NCBI GenBank assembly: GCA_903896585.1
Contig: CAITYI010000369.1
Span: forward strand, 1-5,169
Source: an uncultured bacterium
GTDB lineage: Bacteria > Actinomycetota > Actinomycetes > S36-B12
Direction: 5' to 3'
DNA: 5,169 bases
This document shows positions 1-5,169 of this stretch, piece by piece. The notes under the pieces were generated by a model. That model was not told where the DNA came from. It was given only the letters and a program-made list of their open reading frames with translations, and searched no databases. Position 1 is the stretch's first letter; each line of letters starts with the position of its first letter. The position numbers were made by a program, and so were the translations under genes.

Positions 1-700
1 CCGCCACCTTGTCATTCATGAAACTCAGAGCCCGAGCCGCCTTTGTCATGATGACGGTGGGAATGATGGCGGCATCTTTTGCCGTGCCATTAGCCACAAT
101 TCCTGCCATAAATTCTTCCAAAAGTTCCGGCTGGTAACCAATTTGAAGTTGCAGAAACTTAGCGCCCGCATCGACTTTCATGCGTGCCCGCTTGATGCGG
201 GTTTGCATAGGGGGCGCGAATGGGTTCTCCACTCCGCCAACGAGGAGTTCCTTGGGTTCGGAAACTTTGCGCCCCGACAGAAACTGGCCTTGGGACAAAC
301 CGGTGGCAACAGAAATGAGTTGCGGTCCGTCCAGATCAAAAACGCGACGGGCCTCGGGTTCATCGCCGGCAGTGACATCGTCGCCGGTGAGCGCGCAGAT
401 TGTGGACACACCATGCATAGAGGCGCCAACAATGTCCGCCTGGATCGCCAGACGGTTTTTGTCGCGGCACACCACCTGCATGATCACGTCAGCGCCGAGA
501 TTATGCAGTGCAATGGCCACGGAGACATTGGACGAATATGCATGTGCCGCAGGGTTGTCAGTGACATTGACCGCATCCACCAATGGAGCGAGCCGATCCC
601 ATTCCTGCTTCACTTTGTCCAAATTTCCACCCGCAATGGATGGAAACTCCACGGTGGCAATCATGCGACTACGGTTTTCCACTAAGTCGCGAAATGTCAT
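1..700 (-). CDS. metF: Methylenetetrahydrofolate reductase (MetF-like), 3' end beyond the window
   Basis: This is a flavin-dependent TIM-barrel enzyme of the MTHFR family, which interconverts 5-methyl-THF and 5,10-methylene-THF in the cytoplasm. The frame is open for 233 codons from ATG at 700 to the left edge; E. coli MetF has 296 residues, so the C-terminus is missing. Visible family features are VEFP with Glu18 in the place of the catalytic Glu28 of E. coli, NVTDNP at 45-50, CRDKNR at 78-83, the LTGDD motif at 104-108, AGDEPEA at 111-117, FDLD at 121-124, and DAGAKFLQLQ at 177-186 (usually ...TQ in the family). The start overlaps the stop of the preceding metV-like gene as ATGA, and AGGA lies 6 nt upstream of it. 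Next to a corrinoid protein and opposite an MttB homologue, it probably runs in the methyl-oxidising direction rather than for methionine synthesis. That direction is inferred from context only. Confidence 0.9.
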   Translation of the reverse strand, partial: MTFRDLVENRSRMIATVEFPSIAGGNLDKVKQEWDRLAPLVDAVNVTDNPAAHAYSSNVSVAIALHNLGADVIMQVVCRDKNRLAIQADIVGASMHGVSTICALTGDDVTAGDEPEARRVFDLDGPQLISVATGLSQGQFLSGRKVSEPKELLVGGVENPFAPPMQTRIKRARMKVDAGAKFLQLQIGYQPELLEEFMAGIVANGTAKDAAIIPTVIMTKAARALSFMNDKVA

Positions 701-1095
701 GAGTGATCCTGATCTGCTAAGTGCTGAACGCCGATCCAACCGGCAGGCGTTTCTCGATCCTTACCCTTAATGAGATTGATCCACGAGGAATCACCCTTGA
801 GGGCGTTGTTCACCGGCGGGCGCAGATGACTGATTTCCTCGCGCCAGGATTTCGGCAGACCCAACATGGTCTGAGCCCGGTGGTTGGCTTTGACCCACAC
901 GCACTGCATTTCTGGGACAACTTCGCAGTTTCCGTCCTCCCGCACCCCACCGCACGGACCATTGCGCAGAGTCTTGGGGCAGGTCATGGGGCAGGTCATG
1001 CCGGTTGAGTGCAGCACACACTGTCCACACATCTTGCAATCCCAGATGGGCTTCTTCACCGCATGTTCCACCAAGGGAAGGAATTTGCCTGCCAC
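697..1095 (-). CDS. metV: MetV-like cysteine-rich protein (MTHFR C-terminal domain family)
   Basis: This is a small protein of about 132 residues matching the zinc-finger-like family annotated as 'methylene-tetrahydrofolate reductase C-terminal', called MetV in acetogens, where it partners MetF. Counting from the chosen start, it has a CxxCxxC cluster at Cys20, Cys23 and Cys26, then Cys35 and Cys39 (CPMTCPK), the hallmark LRNGPCGG with Cys48, then Cys57 and Cys65. These eight cysteines suggest Fe-S or zinc binding and an electron-transfer or subunit-coupling role with MetF. The stop overlaps the metF start (ATGA), which supports a MetVF complex. The start is uncertain. I prefer GTG at 1095, 11 nt after the corrinoid gene stop and with a weak GGA 6 nt upstream. 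An in-frame ATG at 1191 would add 32 residues that only shadow the corrinoid protein's C-terminus. Confidence 0.85.
   Translation of the reverse strand: MAGKFLPLVEHAVKKPIWDCKMCGQCVLHSTGMTCPMTCPKTLRNGPCGGVREDGNCEVVPEMQCVWVKANHRAQTMLGLPKSWREEISHLRPPVNNALKGDSSWINLIKGKDRETPAGWIGVQHLADQDHS
976..999. repeat. Perfect tandem 12-bp duplication inside the metV-like gene
   Basis: The 12-mer GGGGCAGGTCAT occurs twice back to back with no mismatch. On the coding strand it encodes MTCP twice, placing Cys35 and Cys39 in a C-x3-C arrangement. That spacing is normal for this protein family, so the repeat may be codon-level coincidence on a conserved motif rather than a recent duplication. It remains a possible site of slippage. 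Confidence 0.6.
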
Positions 1096-1106
1096 AATAA
1101 TTCCGA

Positions 1107-1763
1107 TTAACTCGCACGCTTTGCGGCAAGGAGTTCCTTGGCGCGACGAACAGCCGTGGCAGCATCGGCTGCATAGGCATCGGCACCACACACATCGGCG
1201 TATTCCTGGGTGACCGGTGCGCCACCCACCATGATAATTACTTTGTCCCGCAGTCCCGCTTTTTCAATTGCGTTGATATTTGCTTTGAACATGGGCATGG
1301 TGGTGGTGAGAAATGCCGACATTCCAACAATGTCGGGGTTGTGTTCTTCAATAGCTGCAATGAACTTTTCCGGTGGCACTTGAACACCGATATCAATTAC
1401 CTGGAAGCCCGCACCCTCAAGCATGATGTTTACCAGGTTCTTACCAATATCGTGAACATCGCCTTTCACGGTTCCCATGAGGAATGTGCCGATACTCTCG
1501 ACACCTTGTGCAACGAGGAGCGGGCGCAACACATCGAGTGCGCCGGACATTGCCCGACCAGCAATGAGCATTTCAGGCACGAAATAGTCACCGCGCTCGA
1601 AGCGGGCACCCACTTCTTCCAATGAAGGAATGAGTGCATCGAAGAGGATGGTTTCCGGTGTCATACCGATTTCTAAACCCTGGTTGGTCAACTCCAAAAC
1701 TGCTGGGGCATTACCAATCATGGTTTCGTCATATAGACCTTTGAGTACATCGTCTGGTGTCAT
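1107..1763 (-). CDS. Corrinoid (cobalamin-binding) methyl-carrier protein, MttC/MtbC type
   Basis: This is a 218-residue cytoplasmic methyl carrier, the usual size for stand-alone corrinoid proteins of methyltransferase systems. Residues 1 to about 85 form the helical cap domain like that of MetH (IPSLEEVGARFERGDYFVPEML at 45-66). Residues from about 90 to 218 form the B12-binding Rossmann domain. The cofactor motif DxHxxG is Asp102-Val-His104-Asp-Ile-Gly107, so His104 is the predicted lower cobalt ligand. It is followed by SAFLTTT from Ser149 and the GG pair at 180-181 (VGGAPVT). The ATG overlaps the stop of the IclR gene by ATGA, and AGAAGGGA lies 9 nt upstream. The protein should accept a methyl group from the MttB homologue encoded divergently and pass it to THF through a second methyltransferase not seen here. 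The family call is very secure; the exact partner is inferred from proximity. Confidence 0.95.
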   Translation of the reverse strand: MTPDDVLKGLYDETMIGNAPAVLELTNQGLEIGMTPETILFDALIPSLEEVGARFERGDYFVPEMLIAGRAMSGALDVLRPLLVAQGVESIGTFLMGTVKGDVHDIGKNLVNIMLEGAGFQVIDIGVQVPPEKFIAAIEEHNPDIVGMSAFLTTTMPMFKANINAIEKAGLRDKVIIMVGGAPVTQEYADVCGADAYAADAATAVRRAKELLAAKRAS

Positions 1764-2617
1764 GCGGCACCATCCCTTCTGCGAGCCGGGGCTTGATAAG
1801 CCTCAGGTGAACCATTTTTCCCGGAAGTGGGTTTTATTTCGCGAGCTAGTTGTTCTGTTGTGCCTGTTGCCGGACCCGGGTATCCAAACTTTTCTGATAC
1901 CCGTGCCGTTTCTTGGAGAAGCAATTCTGCGTAATGTTCGGTGACTTCACGGGTCATGCGCATGGTCGGTCCAGAAATAGACAAGGCCCCAATCATGTCC
2001 CCTGACTCCCGGAAAATGGGAGCAGCGATCGCGATCAGGCCAATTTCCAATTCGGAGTCAGCCATGGCCCAACCGCGTTCCCGAATGGTGACCAGTTGAT
2101 TTTCCAGTTCGGCGCGGTTGGTCACCGACCGGGGCGTCAATCTGGTGAGGCGCCCCTCGGGTAATTGGGCGCCATAGGCCAAGAAGGCCTTACCGAGTGC
2201 CGAACAATGCAGCGGAACCCGGGATACCCCCCAGTTCACCCCACCCATGTGGAAAGTGCAGTCAATCTGACTGATCTGCTCAACTTCATGGCCCAACAGA
2301 ACTGCGAGATTGATGGTTTCGCCGGTTGCCTCATTAAGGGCCCGCATGGCGGGTTGGGCAAAATCGAGCAGTTCATCATTAGGGGCGTGCGTGAAGGCAA
2401 ATCGGATCAAACCCGCACCAGGGCGAATGAGTCCCTGGGGCGTGCGAGAAATCAAAGCAGCAGCTTCCAAACTGGAGAGCAATCGGGACAGGGTGCTCTT
2501 TGCCAAGCCACTGACCTCTGCGAGCTCGCCGAAAGTCACGGGCGTGGTGGCATCCATGACGTGGGTCAATAACCCCAATGCCCGATCCACCGCCTGAGTT
2601 CCCGTGGGACTCGACAT
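1760..2617 (-). CDS. IclR-family transcriptional regulator, first gene of the minus-strand operon
   Basis: This is a 285-residue DNA-binding regulator with the standard IclR layout. A winged helix-turn-helix lies at about residues 7-65 (AVDRALGLL, then FGELAEVSGLAKSTLSRLL as the HTH), followed by an effector-binding domain at about 80-245. The family signature PLHCSALGKAFLA is at 135-147 and IGLIAIAAPI at 192-201. The last 35 or so residues are a charged, probably disordered tail beyond the usual family end. I chose ATG at 2617 because AGGAGG lies exactly 5 nt upstream; the earlier in-frame GTG at 2621-2623 overlaps that site and cannot use it. Its stop overlaps the corrinoid gene start, so it is cotranscribed with the pathway and probably autoregulated. 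It likely also controls the divergent mttB operon. The inducer may be a methylated amine or an intermediate, but the sequence does not show which. Confidence 0.95.
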   Translation of the reverse strand: MSSPTGTQAVDRALGLLTHVMDATTPVTFGELAEVSGLAKSTLSRLLSSLEAAALISRTPQGLIRPGAGLIRFAFTHAPNDELLDFAQPAMRALNEATGETINLAVLLGHEVEQISQIDCTFHMGGVNWGVSRVPLHCSALGKAFLAYGAQLPEGRLTRLTPRSVTNRAELENQLVTIRERGWAMADSELEIGLIAIAAPIFRESGDMIGALSISGPTMRMTREVTEHYAELLLQETARVSEKFGYPGPATGTTEQLAREIKPTSGKNGSPEAYQAPARRRDGAA

Positions 2618-2622
2618 GCTCA

Positions 2623-2628
2623 CCTCCT
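2623..2628 (-). promoter_or_regulatory. Consensus Shine-Dalgarno of the IclR gene
   Basis: On the minus strand the sequence reads AAGGAGGTGA, a long match to the anti-Shine-Dalgarno end of 16S rRNA, with AGGAGG 5 nt before ATG at 2617. It decides the start in favour of that ATG over the GTG six bases upstream. Confidence 0.88.
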
Positions 2629-2719
2629 TATTACGCGCTTATTTACTATGCGCCTAATCTCTACCCGTGCCCTTAATTCTCATTTTCTGAAAAAGTTATT
2701 AAAAAGCGACCACAACAGA

Positions 2720-2748
2720 TCCACATTATGAAACAGTAGTTCCATAAC
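2720..2748 (+). promoter_or_regulatory. Weak candidate promoter for the mttB operon
   Basis: TCCACA (2720-2725) and CATAAC (2743-2748) each match the sigma-70 type -35 and -10 consensus at 4 of 6 positions and are separated by 17 nt. The palindromic operator candidate fills the spacer and most of the -10, which would fit repression by occlusion. On the opposite strand CATAAT (2730-2725) is a 5-of-6 match to a -10 element for the iclR operon, but no -35 is recognisable at the right distance. Both assignments are tentative. Confidence 0.25.
2726..2747. promoter_or_regulatory. Candidate IclR-family operator (22-bp imperfect palindrome)
   Basis: The arms TTATGAAAC (2726-2734) and GTTCCATAA (2739-2747) are reverse complements at 8 of 9 positions, separated by AGTA. 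The layout resembles IclR-family operators, for example the KdgR box with TGAAAC and GTTTCA half-sites. It is the strongest palindrome I found in the divergent intergenic region, and it sits near its middle, 109 nt from the iclR start and 96 nt from the mttB start. One bound dimer pair could therefore control both directions. Binding by the adjacent regulator is inferred. Confidence 0.55.
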
Positions 2749-2758
2749 TGAGTGTAGG

Positions 2759-2774
2759 TCGGGGAAATCCCCGA
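2759..2774 (+). promoter_or_regulatory. GC-rich hairpin in the mttB 5' leader
   Basis: TCGGGG and CCCCGA form a perfect 6-bp inverted repeat around an AAAT loop, about 70 nt before the mttB start. It is not followed by a T-run, so it is not an intrinsic terminator. The 5' arm extended to GTCGGGG (2758-2764) is also a perfect 7-nt complement of CCCCGAC at 2817-2823, just upstream of the mttB ribosome-binding site. Two alternative leader folds are therefore possible. It could equally be a DNA site for a regulator. Confidence 0.4.
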
Positions 2775-2833
2775 GCGCAAGAGGTTCGGCCTAGATTGAT
2801 CCAAAAGAATTTTTGACCCCGACACCCGATTTC

Positions 2834-2839
2834 AAGGAG
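2834..2839 (+). promoter_or_regulatory. Ribosome-binding site of the mttB-like gene
   Basis: AAGGAG ends 4 nt before ATG at 2844. This supports that start over the second in-frame ATG at 2859, which lies 19 nt downstream of the site. Confidence 0.75.
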
Positions 2840-2843
2840 ACCG

Positions 2844-4283
2844 ATGTTCACCAACTCAATGCCGCGCTACGAGATCCTCTCCCCTGAGGCCATGGCCACC
2901 CTGGATCGAGGCTGGCGCCGAATAGTGAGCGAACTCGGAATTGAGTTTGCCAAGCCCGAAGCTGTCGAGATGTTCAAGGCGGCCGGTCAACGCGTCGATG
3001 GTGAAAAAGTCTTTTTTGACCCCGAATTCGTTCTCGAACTGGTGGCCAAAGCTCCCAGCCAATTCAACATTCAAGCGCGCAATCACGACTACGACGTGGT
3101 CATTGGTGGCGACAACATGGTGTTTTCCAGTGTGTACGGGCCTCCCTTCTTCCGCCGGGGTGATCTCCGCCGGGAGGGCTCACTCGATGATTTCCGCGAC
3201 TTTGCCAAGTTGGCCCAATCATTTAAGGCAATGGACAGCGTTGGTGGAGTCGTAGTTGAGCCTGGCGATGCTGCCATGGACTCACGCCACCTCGACATGA
3301 TGTTTGCCGCGCTCACGTTGACCGACAAAATTGTCATGGGCAATGTGGTTAGTGAAGTAAATGCAAAAGACACCCTCGCCATGGGTGAAATAGTTTTCGG
3401 CAGTCGGGCCGCCATTGAAGAAACCCCGTTCTGCATCAACCTGATCAACTGCAACTCACCACTGCGTTGGGACGACCGCATGCTCGATTCCTTAATGGAA
3501 TATGCCCGCGCTGGTCAGCCCGTGGTAACGACCCCGTTCATTCTGATGGGTGCCATGTCACCGGTGTCCATTCCAGCATCACTCGCACAGCAAATTGCTG
3601 AAGCACTCACCGGTATTGCACTCGCGCAACTGGTTCGACCAGGAACGCCCGTGGTGTTCGGTTCATTCCTTTCTAATATCGATATGCAATCAGGATCACC
3701 CCAGTTTGGTACTCCCGAATCAGGGATCGGCCTGTTGGCCACCGGCCAGATTGCTCGCCACTTTGATTTGCCATTCCGCGGTGGCGGTGGGCTGAACTCC
3801 TCGCAAGTACCCGATGCCCAAGCTGCCTATGAAACCATGATGACCATGATGCCCACTTTCCTTGCTGGAACAAACTTCGTCATGCACACTGCCGGTTGGC
3901 TGGAAGGTGGACTCGTTTCCAGTATTGAAAAATATGTTATTGATATGCAAATTCTTGAATCATTGCAACATGAATTCACGCCAATTCATTTTGATGATGA
4001 AGCACTCGCATTCGGTGCCCACGAAGAAGTCGGTCACGCCGGGCATTTCCTTGGTGCCATGCACACCATGGAACGTTTCCGTGATTGCTTCTACCGCCCA
4101 TTCCTCTCCAGCTCGGACAACTTTGAGCGTTGGACACGCAATGGGTCAAAGGACACGGCAACTCGCGCGGGTGAAATTGCCGAGAAGACTTTGGAGGAGT
4201 ACGTCAAACCACCCATCGATGAATCCATTGAAGAAGCACTTCTGGATTACGTCAACCGTCGCAGGACTGAACTCGGAGACTAA
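2844..4283 (+). CDS. mttB: MttB-family (trimethylamine methyltransferase-like) corrinoid methyltransferase, non-pyrrolysine
   Basis: This 479-residue protein belongs to the MttB superfamily, cytoplasmic TIM-barrel enzymes that transfer a methyl group from a methylated amine to a cognate corrinoid protein. Family-typical segments are RGWRRIVSELGIEF at 22-35, NSPLRWDDRMLDSLMEYARAG around 204-224, PFILMGAMSPVS at 231-242, DLPFRGGGG at 308-316, AGWLEGGL at 350-357, and EVGHAGHFLGAMHTMERF at 395-412. The frame contains no TAG, so unlike archaeal trimethylamine MttB it carries no pyrrolysine. Characterised non-Pyl members act on quaternary amines: MtgB on glycine betaine, MtpB on proline betaine, MtcB on carnitine, MtyB on gamma-butyrobetaine. 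The substrate here cannot be read from the sequence, but a downstream choline-dehydrogenase-like gene 3 nt away makes glycine betaine or choline attractive. The matching corrinoid protein is encoded on the other strand about 1 kb away. Confidence 0.93.
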   Translation: MFTNSMPRYEILSPEAMATLDRGWRRIVSELGIEFAKPEAVEMFKAAGQRVDGEKVFFDPEFVLELVAKAPSQFNIQARNHDYDVVIGGDNMVFSSVYGPPFFRRGDLRREGSLDDFRDFAKLAQSFKAMDSVGGVVVEPGDAAMDSRHLDMMFAALTLTDKIVMGNVVSEVNAKDTLAMGEIVFGSRAAIEETPFCINLINCNSPLRWDDRMLDSLMEYARAGQPVVTTPFILMGAMSPVSIPASLAQQIAEALTGIALAQLVRPGTPVVFGSFLSNIDMQSGSPQFGTPESGIGLLATGQIARHFDLPFRGGGGLNSSQVPDAQAAYETMMTMMPTFLAGTNFVMHTAGWLEGGLVSSIEKYVIDMQILESLQHEFTPIHFDDEALAFGAHEEVGHAGHFLGAMHTMERFRDCFYRPFLSSSDNFERWTRNGSKDTATRAGEIAEKTLEEYVKPPIDESIEEALLDYVNRRRTELGD

Positions 4284-4286
4284 AAA

Positions 4287-5169
4287 ATGTCGAACTTGGT
4301 TTACGACTACATCATTGTGGGTGGCGGCTCCGCCGGTTCGGCAATGGCAAATCGCCTCAGTGAAGATTCATCAAGAAATGTTCTCGTTCTTGAAGCTGGT
4401 CGCAAAGATTCCTGGTGGGATGTGTACATCCACATGCCGGCAGCGTTGACATTTCCCATTGGCAACAGGTTCTACGACTGGATGTACTCCACCGAACCTG
4501 AACCCTTTATGAATAACCGGCGGATCACTGCGGGGCGCGGGAAAGTACTAGGTGGTTCCAGCAGTATTAACGGCATGATTTTCCAGCGGGGCAACCCATT
4601 GGATTATGAAAAATGGGCACAAAGCCCTGGAATGCACAATTGGGATTACGCCCACTGCTTGCCCTACTTCAAAAAAATGGAAAAGGCGAATGGCCGAGAC
4701 AGCGAATGGCGGGGCACCTCCGGTCCACTGGAAGTCAATCGCGGCAAGGTGAAGAACCCGCTATTCGGAGCATTCTTCAGCGCAGCACAGCAAGCCGGTT
4801 ACCCGTTGACCGAAGACGTGAACGGCTACCAGCAAGAAGGCTTCGCACCATTTGACGGAAGTGTTCGTCGAGGACTGCGGGTTTCTGCATCTACCGCGTA
4901 TTTGCGCCCGGTCAAGGGCCGCCCCAATCTCACCATTAAAACCAAGTCACTTGCCACGAAAATTCTGTTCGAGGGCAAGAAAGCCGTGGGCGTTGAAGTT
5001 CTGCACAAAGGCAAGAAGAAAATCACCTACAGGTGCAAGGAAGTAATCCTGTGCGGTGGAGCCATTAACTCACCACAGTTACTGCAACTTTCCGGAGTGG
5101 GCGATTCCGAGCTCCTCAAGAGCGTGGGCATTGAGCCGGTCCACCATCTTCCCGGCGTTGGACAAAATC
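4287..5169 (+). CDS. GMC-family FAD oxidoreductase, choline dehydrogenase-like, 3' end beyond the window
   Basis: This is the N-terminal 294 residues of a glucose-methanol-choline flavoprotein; full-length relatives have roughly 530-560 residues. It opens with a dinucleotide-binding fold: DYIIVGGGSAGS at 7-18 and VLVLEAG at 32-38, with Glu36 predicted to bind the FAD ribose. The first GMC signature, GRGKVLGGSSSINGMIFQRG, is at 83-102. The second, GGAINSPQLLQLSGVG, is at 257-272. The C-terminal domain with the catalytic His is outside the window. The start ATG lies 3 nt after the mttB stop with GGAG 8 nt upstream, so the two genes are likely translated from one mRNA. The BetA-like sequence suggests oxidation of choline or another alcohol to an aldehyde or acid that feeds the methyltransferase. 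GMC substrates are hard to predict, so choline is a working hypothesis only. Confidence 0.93.
   Translation, partial: MSNLVYDYIIVGGGSAGSAMANRLSEDSSRNVLVLEAGRKDSWWDVYIHMPAALTFPIGNRFYDWMYSTEPEPFMNNRRITAGRGKVLGGSSSINGMIFQRGNPLDYEKWAQSPGMHNWDYAHCLPYFKKMEKANGRDSEWRGTSGPLEVNRGKVKNPLFGAFFSAAQQAGYPLTEDVNGYQQEGFAPFDGSVRRGLRVSASTAYLRPVKGRPNLTIKTKSLATKILFEGKKAVGVEVLHKGKKKITYRCKEVILCGGAINSPQLLQLSGVGDSELLKSVGIEPVHHLPGVGQN

Noticed and set aside
143..770. Two long plus-strand reading frames (143-685 and 180-770)
   Set aside because: They lie antisense to a clearly conserved MetF frame, have no family resemblance that I recognise, and no convincing ribosome-binding site.
1096..1191. ATG at 1191 as the metV-like start, giving a cysteine-rich N-terminal extension
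   Set aside because: The 32 extra residues are the alternate-frame reading of the conserved corrinoid C-terminus, with no ribosome-binding site, and would overlap that gene by 85 nt.
2621..2623. Upstream in-frame GTG as the IclR start
   Set aside because: It overlaps the AGGAGG site, leaving no spacer, whereas ATG at 2617 has ideal spacing.
2759..2774. GC-rich hairpin as an intrinsic terminator
   Set aside because: No T-tract follows on either strand, and it lies between divergent genes, where no transcript needs to end.
2813..2818. TTGACC as a -35 promoter element
   Set aside because: It is only 25 nt from the mttB start codon, so a -10 at correct spacing would fall on the start codon itself.
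2618..2843. Cobalamin riboswitch in the divergent leader, expected for a B12-dependent pathway
   Set aside because: No B12-box-like conserved segment or matching architecture is visible, and the region is short for that riboswitch class.
2844..4283. Pyrrolysine-encoding amber codon in the mttB-like gene
   Set aside because: The frame is continuous for 479 codons with no internal TAG, so it belongs to the non-pyrrolysine branch.
3862..4449. 195-codon plus-strand frame spanning the mttB/GMC junction
   Set aside because: It overlaps two strongly conserved genes in another frame, and its translation shows no recognisable motif.

Overview
The window holds six protein genes in two divergent operons that share a 226-nt promoter region (2618-2843). 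Together they read as a corrinoid-dependent methyltransfer and one-carbon oxidation module for a quaternary amine or a related methylated compound. The organism is a bacterium: genes are tightly packed, Shine-Dalgarno sites are close to consensus (one is AAGGAGGTGA), and two gene junctions are ATGA overlaps. Base composition is moderately GC-rich by eye. The phylum cannot be fixed from this window. An aquatic actinobacterium or an alphaproteobacterium would both fit, and I hold either only loosely.

The minus-strand operon is read from right to left. It starts with an IclR-family regulator (2617-1760). Next come a B12-binding corrinoid protein of the MttC/MtbC type (1763-1107), a small cysteine-rich MetV-like protein (about 1095-697), and a MetF-like methylenetetrahydrofolate reductase (700 to beyond the left edge). 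The regulator/corrinoid and MetV/MetF junctions are both 4-nt ATGA overlaps, and the corrinoid/MetV gap is about 11 nt, so the four genes are almost certainly cotranscribed.

The plus-strand operon contains an MttB-family methyltransferase without an in-frame amber codon (2844-4283). After a 3-nt gap comes a GMC-family flavoprotein oxidoreductase resembling choline dehydrogenase (4287 to beyond the right edge). The shared intergenic region carries a 22-bp imperfect palindrome that is a good candidate operator for the IclR protein. Nearer to mttB it has a GC-rich hairpin whose 5' arm could also pair with a segment just upstream of the mttB ribosome-binding site.

Proposed pathway (inference from family knowledge plus context): the GMC enzyme oxidises an alcohol such as choline towards a betaine. 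The MttB homologue removes a methyl group and passes it to the corrinoid protein. An unseen methyltransferase transfers it to tetrahydrofolate. MetF/MetV then oxidises methyl-THF to methylene-THF for assimilation or dissimilation. The THF methyltransferase and the corrinoid reactivase are not in the window and would be expected just outside it. No RNA genes, mobile elements, CRISPR arrays or terminators were found.
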